Source of the DNA: a bacterium
GTDB lineage: Bacteria; Vulcanimicrobiota; Vulcanimicrobiia; Vulcanimicrobiales; Vulcanimicrobiaceae
Length of the DNA stretch: 64,000 nt
Reading direction: 5' to 3'
NCBI GenBank assembly: GCA_028869385.1
Contig: JAGWSR010000104.1
Coordinates: 1-64,000 of the forward strand
Made by a program: the position numbers and the translations under genes. Under the pieces are notes generated by a model. It was not told the DNA's origin and made no database searches. It was given only the letters and a program-made list of their open reading frames with translations. Positions 34,520 to 43,277 of the stretch are shown piece after piece. Every line of letters begins with the position of its first letter. Position 1 is the first letter of the stretch.

Positions 34520-35710
34520 AAAATCCTCCGCAACCGGTCGCTCGCCCTCCTCGCCGCCGGGGGCACGATCTCCCAGCTCGGCGACGTCTGCTTCATGATC
34601 GCGCTGCCCTGGCTCGTGCTCCAGATGACCGGATCGAGCATCGCCCTCGGCTCCGTGCTGCTCGCGCTCGCCATCCCGCGCGCGGCGCTCATGCTCTTTG
34701 GCGGGGTGCTGAGCGACCGCTTCGCCGCGCGCAACGTGCTGCTCGTCACGAACCTCGCGCTGATGCTCTGCGTCGCATCGCTCGCGCTGCTCGCCTTCGC
34801 CCACGTGCTCGCGCTCTGGATGCTCTACGTGCTCGCCGTCATCTTCGGCACCGCCGACGCGTTCGCGGCTCCGGCGCTCAAAGCCATGCTTCCCGCGCTC
34901 GTCGCGCCGGACGAGATTCAACCGGCGAACGCGTTGCTGCAGTCGCTCGCACAGCTCTGCCTGCTCGTTGGTGCCGCGCTCGCGGGCGTGCTGATCGCGC
35001 GCTTCGGACTCGAGATCACCTTCGTCATCGACGCCTTCAGCTTTGGGTTTCTCATCGCCGCGCTCGCAGCGATGCGCGTTCCCACGGGGGCGCGCGTCGC
35101 CGCGGGCAGCGCGCTCTCGGCGATCGCGGGCGGCATCGCCTACGTGCTTGCGGATCGCAAGCTATGCACGCTGATCGTCATCCTCACCGCCGTCAATGCG
35201 TGCCTCACCGGAGCGACGCAGGTGGGCATCACCGCGCTCGTCCACGCGCGCTTTCACTCGGCGGGAGATTTCGGTGCGCTGGTGAGCGCGAGCGCGACCG
35301 GTTCGCTGGTCGGCATCGTGCTGGCCGGGGCGTGGAAAGCACGCGGCGACGCCATCGCAACCGTGCTCGGTGCGGCGGGTCTCCTCGGCGCCTGCATCGC
35401 GACGCTCGCGCTTCCGCTCGCGTTCGTCGGTTTCTTCGCCGTGCTCGTCCTCGCGGGTGCGATCGCCGGATACGTGAACGTCGTGGTGATCTCGGCGCTC
35501 CAACGCACGATTCTTCCCGAAATGCGGGGCCGTGCGATGAGTCTGGTCGCACTCGCATCGGTCGGGATCGCGCCATTCTCGCTCGCGATCGGCGGCGCGA
35601 TCGCACAGGCGAGCGTCGGCGCGCTCATGCTCGGCTCGGGGTGCGCGCTCGTCCTCGTCGCGGCGGCGGGAGGCGCGCTCGCGCGTCAGCCCGCGACGAA
35701 CGCGCGGTAA
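34517..35710 (+). CDS. MFS transporter (efflux type)
   Basis: A 397-residue transporter with about twelve hydrophobic segments. The loop after helix 2 (GGVLSDRFAARN) is the MFS signature A, and the fold is closest in style to the bacterial MFS efflux families (EntS/Bcr-like). Substrate unknown; the divergent TetR repressor suggests a drug or metabolite exporter. The start codon overlaps the operator and lacks a ribosome binding site. The last 25 bases overlap the photolyase gene tail to tail. Confidence 0.88.
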   Translation: MKILRNRSLALLAAGGTISQLGDVCFMIALPWLVLQMTGSSIALGSVLLALAIPRAALMLFGGVLSDRFAARNVLLVTNLALMLCVASLALLAFAHVLALWMLYVLAVIFGTADAFAAPALKAMLPALVAPDEIQPANALLQSLAQLCLLVGAALAGVLIARFGLEITFVIDAFSFGFLIAALAAMRVPTGARVAAGSALSAIAGGIAYVLADRKLCTLIVILTAVNACLTGATQVGITALVHARFHSAGDFGALVSASATGSLVGIVLAGAWKARGDAIATVLGAAGLLGACIATLALPLAFVGFFAVLVLAGAIAGYVNVVVISALQRTILPEMRGRAMSLVALASVGIAPFSLAIGGAIAQASVGALMLGSGCALVLVAAAGGALARQPATNAR

Positions 35711-37113
35711 CGCGCGAGGAACGCACGCGCGACCGCATCGTGATCGACGACCGGTTGCGGATAGGATTCGGTCGCGAAGAGCGCGAGCGAGAGCTGCGCG
35801 TCGTGCGCGCGGAGACCGTTCCACGCCGCCACCGGCACGTGCGCGAGTTCGTGTACGTACCGCTTGACGTAGAGACCGCTCGGGTCGATGCGACGGCGCT
35901 GCTTTTCGGGGTTGAAGATCCGCGGATACTGCACGAGATCCGCGCCGACGCCGGCGATCCATTGCCAGTTGCCGCTCGCGAGCGCCGGATCGTCTTCGAT
36001 CAAATACCGATCCCACTCGTCGCGTCCGACGCGCCAATCGACGCCGAGGTCGAAGCAGAGAAACGATGCCGCGATCGCGCGGACCTGCGGGTGCATCCAC
36101 CCCGTCTCGCGCAGTTGGCGTATACCCGCGTCGACGAGGGGAAACCCGGTCTGACCCGCGCGCCACGCGTCGAGCGCGGCGTGCGTGCGCGAGAACGGGA
36201 ACGCGCGCATCTTCTCCTGCAGCGCCTGCTCGCCGCTCTCGGGATGGAAGTATCCCAGCTGTAAAAAGAAATCGCGCATCGCGAGCGAGCGCAGATACCG
36301 TCGTAGGCTCGCGCGCTCCTCGCTCAGCAGAAAGGGATCCTCGATGCGCTCGAGCGTCGCGCGCACCGCGCCGCGCGCCGAGATCGCGCCGAACGACAGG
36401 TGCGCCGAGAGGTGCGACGTACCGTCGTCGCTCGGCACGTTCGCGCCGGCCGCATATTGCAGCGCGGCCCCCTGCAGAAAGTGCGCGAGCGCCGCGCGCG
36501 CCGCACTCGGCCCCGCATCGCACGCGCGGTCGGGCGCGCCGAATTCGTTCGGCTGCGGCAGCGGCTCGCTCTGCAAATCGCTCGCTGCGAAACGCACGAG
36601 CAGCGGCGCGTCGTACGTCGGCACGGCGAGCGTGCGCCACACCTCGAAGTACGGTGCGAAGGCGCGGTAGCCGTTGCCGCCGCTCGGACGCGCAGCCGCA
36701 CTCTCTTCGGGCGCGATCGCGGGCGCATCGTGCACGACGAGGGCACGCAGTCCCGCCTCTTCGAGTTCGGAGCGCAGGCGCTCGTCGGCATGCGCGCCCG
36801 CGGCGTCGTAGCTCGCGCTCCACGCGACGCCGCGCGCGGCGCATGCGCGCGCGAGATGCTTGAGCACGGCGCCCGGCGCTCCGCGCCGCACGAGCAGATG
36901 CGAGCCGCGCTCGCGAAGCGCGCGATCGAGCGCGTCGAGCGCCGCGCAGAGGTAGGCGGCGCGGCGAGGCGCATGCGCGAGACGCGCTTCGAGCGCCCGG
37001 TCGACGATGAAGACGGGCAGCACGTCGCCGTGGGCGGCGGCCTGCGCGAGCCCCGCGTGATCCTCGATCCGCAGGTCGCGCGTAAACCGGTAGATACACG
37101 TGCCGCTCGTCAC
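35686..37113 (-). CDS. Cryptochrome/photolyase-family flavoprotein
   Basis: A 475-residue protein with an N-terminal antenna domain (GTCIYRFTRDLRIEDHAGL at the start; DVLPVFIVDRALEARL) and a C-terminal FAD domain (RRYLRSLAMRDFFLQLGYFHP, TGFPLVDAGIRQL, WQWIAGVGADLVQYPRIFNPEKQ). Photolyases use light and FADH- to repair UV dimers. The conserved MHNR of CPD photolyases reads MHPQ here, which may change substrate. GTG start at 37113, just before the first conserved strand; sequence upstream is a shadow of the cytochrome gene. Confidence 0.88.
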   Translation of the reverse strand: MTSGTCIYRFTRDLRIEDHAGLAQAAAHGDVLPVFIVDRALEARLAHAPRRAAYLCAALDALDRALRERGSHLLVRRGAPGAVLKHLARACAARGVAWSASYDAAGAHADERLRSELEEAGLRALVVHDAPAIAPEESAAARPSGGNGYRAFAPYFEVWRTLAVPTYDAPLLVRFAASDLQSEPLPQPNEFGAPDRACDAGPSAARAALAHFLQGAALQYAAGANVPSDDGTSHLSAHLSFGAISARGAVRATLERIEDPFLLSEERASLRRYLRSLAMRDFFLQLGYFHPESGEQALQEKMRAFPFSRTHAALDAWRAGQTGFPLVDAGIRQLRETGWMHPQVRAIAASFLCFDLGVDWRVGRDEWDRYLIEDDPALASGNWQWIAGVGADLVQYPRIFNPEKQRRRIDPSGLYVKRYVHELAHVPVAAWNGLRAHDAQLSLALFATESYPQPVVDHDAVARAFLARYRAFVAG

Positions 37114-37123
37114 GCTTGCGCCC

Positions 37124-37480
37124 TCACAAGCGCTCGACGTACGCCGCGAGGTCGGCGACGTCTTGGGCCGAGAGCACGCCCGGAAAGAGCTTGGGCATCG
37201 GCGGATCGGGGTTCTCGAGAATCGCGACCACCGCGCCGAGCGCCTTGCGCGTGTGCTCCCCTTGGAGCGTCGGCCCCAACTGACCGCCGCCGCCGCGCGC
37301 GCCGTGACAGGCCGCGCACTGCTGCGCGTAGAGCGTGGCGCCTCGCCCGGCGCTCGCGTTGGACGGCGTCGGGACGGCATCGTCGTATGCTGCGACCGCG
37401 GCGGCCGGACGATGGTGCGCGCAGCCGGCGAGCGCCGCGAGGAACACTAGTATTGCGAGCGAGCAAGAGCGACGATCCAT
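37124..37480 (-). CDS. Lipoprotein cytochrome c
   Basis: A 118-residue class I cytochrome c. A lipobox LAGC (Cys 20) closes the signal peptide, so it is anchored to a membrane by lipid. The haem site is CAACH (55-59) and the Met ligand is probably Met 95 in PPMPKL. An electron carrier in the periplasm. It lies ten bases before the photolyase gene on the same strand and is probably cotranscribed with it, but no functional tie is known. Its partners (oxidase or dehydrogenase) are outside the window. Confidence 0.9.
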   Translation of the reverse strand: MDRRSCSLAILVFLAALAGCAHHRPAAAVAAYDDAVPTPSNASAGRGATLYAQQCAACHGARGGGGQLGPTLQGEHTRKALGAVVAILENPDPPMPKLFPGVLSAQDVADLAAYVERL

Positions 37481-37538
37481 CGAAACTCGCGATTCTTGGT
37501 GAAGGTGCCCTTCTCCCCACGTAAGGAATCAAACGGTC

Positions 37539-38030
37539 GTGCCAAACAAAATCTTCATTCGCTTCGCGCAGGCGAGCGATGTCGATCGGCTCACGAGAGA
37601 GGGCGTGCTTACCGGCACGCCATCCGCCGCTGAGAGCTGGAATCAACGCCTGGTGAAGTGCCTCTCCGAGCAGAAGGCGGGCCGCCGCGTGATCCTCGTG
37701 GCCGAGGACAAGAGCGGCCTCCTCGGCATGGTGCAGTTGGTCTTCAAGCTGCCGGTGGGTTACGACGATCCCGAGGCCGCAAACGGCATGGACGTCGCGA
37801 TGATCGAGAGCCTGCGCGTGCGCCCCGGAGCGCCGGCCGAGATCGGCTCCGAGCTGGTCGGCGAGGTACAACGCCTTGCGATGAAGCGCAACGTGAAGAC
37901 GCTCACCTTCCTGGTCTCGATGCACAACAACCGCGGCATCGCGCAGGTCAAGAGCTGGGGCTTCGAAGAGTTCCGCATCATGCCCGAACGCGACAAGATG
38001 CTCGCGTTCTTCCGTAAATCCGTCGAGTAG
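37539..38030 (+). CDS. GNAT-family N-acetyltransferase
   Basis: A 163-residue acetyltransferase with the GNAT order: an N-terminal strand KIFIRFAQASDVDRL, the central V-A-M-I-E-S-L-R-V-R-P and acetyl-CoA loop, then LTFLVSMHNNRGIAQVKSWGFEEF, which is the family's closing motif. Substrate unknown. GTG start at 37539, with AAGGA about twelve bases upstream. It is divergent from the cytochrome gene (58 bases) and alone on this strand. Confidence 0.85.
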   Translation: MPNKIFIRFAQASDVDRLTREGVLTGTPSAAESWNQRLVKCLSEQKAGRRVILVAEDKSGLLGMVQLVFKLPVGYDDPEAANGMDVAMIESLRVRPGAPAEIGSELVGEVQRLAMKRNVKTLTFLVSMHNNRGIAQVKSWGFEEFRIMPERDKMLAFFRKSVE

Positions 38031-38040
38031 ATCGCGCCTC

Positions 38041-39057
38041 TCAGCGCTGAGGAATCGCCGGCCCGTCGTCCTGCGACTGCGAGCGGAACGTGAACGCGTC
38101 ACGATAGACGCCCGGCGTCGCGCGCCCGTTGACGGTGCGCGGCACGTAGCGCGCGTGCATCGCGGCGGCGCAGACCGCGCCGTCGAGCGAAAAGTATCCC
38201 GATGACTTCGTGATCGTGCAATGCTGCGGGGCACCGTGCTCGTCCACCGTCACCTCGAACGCCGTCGTGCCCTCGGCACCCTCGGCATAGGCGATGAGCG
38301 GCGGACGCGGGCTGATCGCTCCGTCGCCGCCGAGCGGCGTCACGTCGTGTACCACGTACACGGGCGCGACCGCAATAGACTCCGCGCGCCCCGCGAAGAG
38401 CGGCGCGTGCGTCGCGTTCGCGACCGGCATCGCCGCGTCGCGGCGCCAGATCGGCACGTTGGACGGCGCGCTCGTCGCCATGGCGACCACGCTGCGGGTC
38501 GAGATTCGCGTCTCGGTGGCCGACGCCGGACCGCGAGCGGCCTTGACGTTCGCCGGTGTCGAGGCCTTGAGCGCGATCACGTTGTGCACCACGACGAGGC
38601 TCTCGGAGACCGCACGAACCGGCGGCGCCGCCGCGACGCTCTTCGGTGCAGGGGTGCGCTGGTCGAGCGTCACGTGCATGCCCGAGACGGGGAGTACCGG
38701 CACGACGCTCGCATCGGCGATGCGTACCGTCGGCACGGCGGCCGCAAGCAGCACGTGGAGTCCGAGCGACGCGACGATCGCGAGTGCCACCCCGGAGAGT
38801 CCCACCCGCCAGGCGCTGCGCGCGAGGCGCGTGCGCCGGTCGCGCGCGCTCGGCACGATGGGCTCCCAGGTTTCGGCATCGCGGGCATCGGCCACGGCGC
38901 TCATCACGCGTTCGATCTCACGCTCGCCGCCGAGCGCGCGAAGGCACGGCGCGCAAGCCGCGATGTGGCGCCGGTACTCGTCGCGTTCGGCGTCGCTCGC
39001 CTCGCCGAGGGCGATGGCCCCCGCAAGACTCTCGACGCGCGCGCAGGTTGGGTTCAC
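38041..39057 (-). CDS. Anti-sigma factor fused to TonB C-terminal domain
   Basis: A 338-residue protein. Residues 25-40 carry a zinc-binding anti-sigma motif (His 31, Cys 35, Cys 38: HIAACAPC); residues about 86-108 are a membrane helix; the last 80 residues match the TonB C-terminal domain (AFEVTVDEHGAPQHCTITKSSGYFSLD, then ARYVPRTVNGR). The anti-sigma part would hold the adjacent ECF factor at the membrane, and the TonB part would lie in the periplasm. This fusion is uncommon. GTG start at 39057 overlapping the sigma gene as GTGA; upstream in-frame sequence is a shadow. Confidence 0.8.
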   Translation of the reverse strand: MNPTCARVESLAGAIALGEASDAERDEYRRHIAACAPCLRALGGEREIERVMSAVADARDAETWEPIVPSARDRRTRLARSAWRVGLSGVALAIVASLGLHVLLAAAVPTVRIADASVVPVLPVSGMHVTLDQRTPAPKSVAAAPPVRAVSESLVVVHNVIALKASTPANVKAARGPASATETRISTRSVVAMATSAPSNVPIWRRDAAMPVANATHAPLFAGRAESIAVAPVYVVHDVTPLGGDGAISPRPPLIAYAEGAEGTTAFEVTVDEHGAPQHCTITKSSGYFSLDGAVCAAAMHARYVPRTVNGRATPGVYRDAFTFRSQSQDDGPAIPQR

Positions 39058-39578
39058 GATCTCTCCGTCATCACCGTTCGCAGCGTCTTCATCGCTCGAC
39101 AGACGCGTTGACGTACCGCGTCGGCCGAGGTTCCGAGGATCGCCGCAGCTTCGTGCGAGGTATAGCCCGCATAACTCGTCAGCAGCATCGCGGCCGACTG
39201 ATCGGCGGGAAGGCGCGCGAGCGCCGCCTGCAGATCGAGCGACGCCGCGCTCTGTTCGTCGATGCGCCACGAACGGACGTCGTGCTCGCGATCCAGCGGC
39301 AACATGCGAATGATCTTCTTGCGCCGCAGATACGAGATCGCGCTGTTCGTCGCGGTCTTGTAGAGCCATCCGGCCGTGAGCGGGCGTTCGGGATCGTGCT
39401 GCAGCGTACGGAACGCGGCGAAGAGCACGTCTTGCGTGAGATCGAGCGCGACCTCGCTATCCCCGACCATGCGACGGAGATACCGTGCGAGCTTCGTCTG
39501 ATACTCGCGCGCTAGCGCCTCGACCCGTACTTGGGCCCCCGACTCGGCCGACCCGGCCGTGAGGTAGACCTCCTCCAT
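39054..39578 (-). CDS. ECF-type RNA polymerase sigma factor
   Basis: A 174-residue sigma-70 ECF factor: region 2 (ARYLRRMVGDSEVALDLTQDVLFAAFRTL, then GWLYKTATNSAISYLRRKK) and region 4 (LARLPADQSAAMLLTSYAGYTSHEAAAILGTSADAVRQRVCRAMKTLR). Expected to direct transcription of a small regulon when released by the fused anti-sigma factor. AGGAGG lies before the ATG. Its targets cannot be read from this window. The 59 bases upstream hold no clear autoregulatory promoter. Confidence 0.92.
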   Translation of the reverse strand: MEEVYLTAGSAESGAQVRVEALAREYQTKLARYLRRMVGDSEVALDLTQDVLFAAFRTLQHDPERPLTAGWLYKTATNSAISYLRRKKIIRMLPLDREHDVRSWRIDEQSAASLDLQAALARLPADQSAAMLLTSYAGYTSHEAAAILGTSADAVRQRVCRAMKTLRTVMTERS

Positions 39579-39637
39579 CCGTGGTCCCTCCTCTTCTTGT
39601 GCGCTGCTAACGCTCGAACTTCGTCGGCTGTGACGCC

Positions 39638-40651
39638 CTATCCGCCGATTTCCGAAAACGCCCGCATTCGCGACGAGGCCTCGCCCAGGCGGAGGTGGTG
39701 GCGCTCGGGCTTGATCGCCATCGAGGCGCGAAAGATGTCCGCCAGCTCCTCACTCGTCGCTCCCGCGCGCAGCGGCGTTCGCAGATCGAGGTGCTGATCG
39801 CCGAAGAGGCAGAGCCGCAGTCGTCCGTCGGCGGTGAGGCGCACGCGATTGCAGCGCTCGCAGTAATCGTGCGAGAGCGGACTGATGACCCCGACGGCTC
39901 CCGGCGCTCCCGCGAAGCTAAAGTAGCGCGCCGGCCCGTTGCCCGGCGGTCCCGCGACCGGCGAGATCTCACCGATCTCGGCGACGCGTTCGAGAATCTC
40001 GTCGGAAGAGACGTAGGCGTCGCGCTGCAGCTCGAGATTCTCGTGGACCGGCATCACCTCGATGAAGCGCACGAAGACGGCGCGCGCGCGGGTGAGCTCG
40101 GCGAAGGCGGCGATCTCGTCGTCGTTTTGGCCGCGCATCACGACGCAGTTGAGCTTGAGCGGCGCGAGTCCGGCGGCGAGCGCCGCGTCGATGCCGCGCA
40201 GCACGCGGTCGAGTCCCGGCCGACGAGCGATCGCCTCGAAACGATCCTCGCGCAGCGTGTCGAGCGAGACGTTCACGCGCCGCAAACCCGCATCGAGCAG
40301 CGCTGGAAGCTGCTCTTCGAGCAGTACCGCGTTGGTGGAGAGCGCGATATCTTCGATGCCCGGCACGGCGGCGATGCCGGCGATCAGTCGATGCAGGTCG
40401 CGGCGCACGAGCGGTTCGCCGCCGGTGATGCGAATCGTGCGCACGCCGACGCTCGCCGCGGCGCGCACGATCTCGACGATCTCTTCGTACCGCAGCAGTT
40501 CCTCGCGCCGCAGCCAGTCGAGCCCCGACTCGGGCATGCAGTACACGCAGCGGAGATTGCATTTATCGGTGACGGAGACGCGCAGATAGGTGATCGGACG
40601 GTCGAAGGCATCCGCCAGCAGTGCGCGCGTGAGATCGACGACCGTGCTCAT
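39638..40651 (-). CDS. moaA: GTP 3',8-cyclase
   Basis: A 337-residue radical SAM enzyme, first step of molybdopterin synthesis: GTP to 3',8-cH2GTP. The SAM cluster is CNLRCVYC (Cys 31, 35, 38); the second cluster is CERCNRVRLTADGRLRLC near residue 265; and the chain ends with the essential GG. Overlaps the upstream LolA-like gene as ATGA. Last gene of the molybdenum-cofactor operon. No moaC is in the window. Confidence 0.96.
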   Translation of the reverse strand: MSTVVDLTRALLADAFDRPITYLRVSVTDKCNLRCVYCMPESGLDWLRREELLRYEEIVEIVRAAASVGVRTIRITGGEPLVRRDLHRLIAGIAAVPGIEDIALSTNAVLLEEQLPALLDAGLRRVNVSLDTLREDRFEAIARRPGLDRVLRGIDAALAAGLAPLKLNCVVMRGQNDDEIAAFAELTRARAVFVRFIEVMPVHENLELQRDAYVSSDEILERVAEIGEISPVAGPPGNGPARYFSFAGAPGAVGVISPLSHDYCERCNRVRLTADGRLRLCLFGDQHLDLRTPLRAGATSEELADIFRASMAIKPERHHLRLGEASSRMRAFSEIGG

Positions 40652-41277
40652 CGCGGCGCGTCGAAGACCGTATCCGAGATCGGCGCGTTGATCTTGTAAT
40701 CACTCAACGTCGAGGTGATGTCGCCGGTGTAGCCGGGTTCCTGCACGTGACCCGTCTGCGCGACGACGACGCTGTTTCCCTGGACGACGCCGTAGGTATC
40801 GTTCATCTCCGCGTAGCCGCCGTTCTCGTAGTTCCAGCGCATCGAGCGGATCGTCGCCGTCGCGTCGTCCACGCGAACGTCGATGCGCGCCACGTTGCCG
40901 CGCTTGCGCGGCACGAGCGCGAAGGTCGTCGTGCCGTTCTCGTCGCTCGTCTGCGTCACCGCGAAGAGACTCGGCCAGAGCACCGGCGGCTCGATGTGCG
41001 CGTAGAGCGAGCTGAAGGCCTTGGCCTTCATCGGCAGCCCGCTCGTGATCTCGAGCTTGCTGCGATCGGGCGATTTGAAGTAGTACGTGCCTGCGAGATC
41101 GGTCGCGAGGAACGGAAAGCTGCGAAGCGCGACGTGCGCGTGCATCGTCGCGGTGTAGCTGCGGAGTCCCGGGTTGAGCGCCGCCATGCGCGCGAGCAGG
41201 TCGTCGCCCGCCTGCGTGGGCAACGGGTGAACGGCGGCGAGCGCGACGGCGGCGAGCGATGCGAAGAGTCGTTTCAT
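40648..41277 (-). CDS. LolA-like outer-membrane lipoprotein carrier protein
   Basis: A 209-residue secreted protein with a signal peptide (cleavage near TQAG, about residue 23) and a LolA/DUF4292-like beta fold (LNPGLRSYTATMHAHVALRSFP, AGTYYFKSPDRSKLEI). LolA shuttles lipoproteins across the periplasm. Its place between queG and moaA, with four-base overlaps on both sides, has no obvious link to cofactor synthesis. The ATG at 41277 opens the signal peptide. Confidence 0.65.
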   Translation of the reverse strand: MKRLFASLAAVALAAVHPLPTQAGDDLLARMAALNPGLRSYTATMHAHVALRSFPFLATDLAGTYYFKSPDRSKLEITSGLPMKAKAFSSLYAHIEPPVLWPSLFAVTQTSDENGTTTFALVPRKRGNVARIDVRVDDATATIRSMRWNYENGGYAEMNDTYGVVQGNSVVVAQTGHVQEPGYTGDITSTLSDYKINAPISDTVFDAPR

Positions 41278-42449
41278 ACTGCTTGAGACGAACGCGCCGC
41301 CGGACTCTGTTGTTCCAACGCCGCGTCGATCTCTTCCAGAACCCCGCGATCCCCCTCGCCGTTGCGTGCCGCCTCGAGCGCCGCGCGGGCACGCGGCGAG
41401 CCGATGCGTCCGAGGGCCCACGCGGCGGCCCCGCGTACCATCGCGTGCGGGTCGCTGCCGAGCGCGTCGGCGAGCGCGCCGACGGTGCTGCGGTCGAGCG
41501 CGTTTCCGAGCGCGATCGCCGCGTTACGACGCAGGACGGCCGCACCGCGCCACCCCATCGCCGTTCGCGCGTAGCGACGTTTGAACTCACCGCTGCGCAG
41601 CGCGAGGAGCGCGACGAGCGACGGCGTCGCCACGACGTCGTCGAACGGCGCGAAGGCATCGCTCGCGACCGCCCCGGCGTTGCGCGTCGGCGGGCAGGCG
41701 TCTTGGCAGAGATCGCACCCCCACACCCACGTGCCGACGTACGGACGCAGCTCGCGCGGAAGCGGATCGGTGCGCTGCGTGAGATCGGCGATGCAGCGCC
41801 CGGCGTCGATCGTGTAATCTCCGCGCAGCGCGCCCGTCGGACAGGCGCTCACGCACGCGGAGCACGAGCCGCACGACTTGCGCAGCGGCAGGTCGGGTTC
41901 GAGCGCGAGCGACGTGACGATCTCGCCGAGAAAGACGTACGATCCGGCACCCGGCACGATGAGATTCGTATGCTTGCCGATCCATCCGAGCCCCGCGCGC
42001 GCCGCAAACGCGCGCTCGGCGAGCGGCTTGGTATCGCACGCGATCGCGGTCACCGGCGCGCCGGCGGCCGCATCGATCTCCGCGGCGACCTCGCGCAAGA
42101 GCGCCCGCAGGCGATGGTGGTAATCCGCGGACCAAGCGTAGTTGGAGACGCGTCCGCGCAGCGCCGCTCCGCGAGCGGGCGGGGGCGTCGCATACGGAAC
42201 GGCGATCGCGATGACGCTGCGCGCATCGTCGAGAATCGCCCGCGGATCGCTCGCGACGCGTGCGTAGCCGTCGTCGTATCCCCACGTCTCGAAATCGCCG
42301 CGCGCGAAGCTCGCGCGCATGCGTTCGCGCGTCGCGGCATCGGGCGCGGCGGCGCTGATCCGAACCGCGACGGCACCGCGCGCACGCGCCGCCTCCAGCG
42401 CGCGCGCTTTGATCGCGGCGAGTTCAGAGCGTGGCGAGCGGTCCGTCAT
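41274..42449 (-). CDS. queG: Epoxyqueuosine reductase
   Basis: A 391-residue iron-sulfur/cobalamin enzyme for the last step of queuosine synthesis in tRNA. WSADYHHRLRALL is a family hallmark, and two ferredoxin-type clusters follow: CGSCSACVSACPTGAL and CDLCQDACP. The C-terminal 100 residues are HEAT-like repeats (AVLRRNAAIALGNALD, MVRGAAAWALGRIGS), common in QueG. It overlaps the aldo/keto reductase by 26 bases, so the exact start could be further in. Confidence 0.92.
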   Translation of the reverse strand: MTDRSPRSELAAIKARALEAARARGAVAVRISAAAPDAATRERMRASFARGDFETWGYDDGYARVASDPRAILDDARSVIAIAVPYATPPPARGAALRGRVSNYAWSADYHHRLRALLREVAAEIDAAAGAPVTAIACDTKPLAERAFAARAGLGWIGKHTNLIVPGAGSYVFLGEIVTSLALEPDLPLRKSCGSCSACVSACPTGALRGDYTIDAGRCIADLTQRTDPLPRELRPYVGTWVWGCDLCQDACPPTRNAGAVASDAFAPFDDVVATPSLVALLALRSGEFKRRYARTAMGWRGAAVLRRNAAIALGNALDRSTVGALADALGSDPHAMVRGAAAWALGRIGSPRARAALEAARNGEGDRGVLEEIDAALEQQSPAARSSQAV

Positions 42450-43275
42450 CGCCGAGCGGAAAGGCGGCGTCGATCGCCGCGATCTCGCGCGCGTCGAGCG
42501 TCAGGTCGCCCGCGCCCGCGTTCTCCTCGACGTGCGGCACGCTCGAGGCTTTGGGAATCGCGAACGCGGCGTCATCGCGCGTGAGAAAGGCGAGAATGAC
42601 CTGCCGTACCGTCGCGTCGTGCGTTGCGGCGATCTTCCCGAGCACGCCGTCGGGCGAGGCCGCCTCGTGCGGAAAGCGGCGGCGACCGAACGGCGTGTAC
42701 CCGACGATCGCGATGCCCGCCGCGCGCGCCGCCGGGAGCACGCGATGCTCGATGCCGCGCTCGCGCAGATGGTAGAGCACTTGATTGCACGCGAGCGGCA
42801 CGTCGCCGAGCAATCGCTGGGCTTCGAGCATCTCGTCCGCGTCGAAGTTGCTGACGCCGACGAAGCGCGTCTTGCCCGCGTCGACGAGCGCGCGCAGCGC
42901 GCGCATCGTCTCCTCGAGCGGTTCGTCGCTCGGCCAGTGCAGCAGATAGCAGTCGAGATAGTCGAGCCGCAACCGACGGAGACTGCGCTCGCACGCGGCG
43001 ATCGTCCGCGCGTACGCGGCGTTGCTCGGGAGCACTTTGCTCGTGATGAAGAGGCGCTCGCGCGGCAATCCCGCGATCGCCTCGCCGAGAAACTCCTCGA
43101 CGCCGCCGGCTCCGTACATCTCCGCCGTATCCAGGTGCGTCATGCCGAGCTCGATGCCGCGCGCGATCGCGCGCTGCGCCTCGCGACGGCGCGCGCCCGC
43201 CTCAGGCATATCCCACGTGCCCTGACCGATCGCCGGCAGCCGCGCGCCGGTCGCACCGAACGCCTTGTTGCGCAT
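42424..43275 (-). CDS. Aldo/keto reductase
   Basis: A 283-residue NADPH-dependent reductase: catalytic tetrad seen as HLDTAEMYG (Asp, Tyr), SKVLP (Lys) and LLHWPSD (His), with the cofactor region near the C-terminus (FAIPKASSVPHVEENAGA). Substrate unknown; close to bacterial 2,5-diketogluconate reductase-like members. The ATG at 43275 is preferred because it begins the fold directly. Confidence 0.9.
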   Translation of the reverse strand: MRNKAFGATGARLPAIGQGTWDMPEAGARRREAQRAIARGIELGMTHLDTAEMYGAGGVEEFLGEAIAGLPRERLFITSKVLPSNAAYARTIAACERSLRRLRLDYLDCYLLHWPSDEPLEETMRALRALVDAGKTRFVGVSNFDADEMLEAQRLLGDVPLACNQVLYHLRERGIEHRVLPAARAAGIAIVGYTPFGRRRFPHEAASPDGVLGKIAATHDATVRQVILAFLTRDDAAFAIPKASSVPHVEENAGAGDLTLDAREIAAIDAAFPLGDDGPLATL

Positions 43276-43277
43276 CG

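Noticed and set aside
34460-34921. N-terminal extension of the TetR gene
   Set aside because: Charged low-complexity sequence opposite the MFS gene; the TetR fold begins just after the GTG at 34459.
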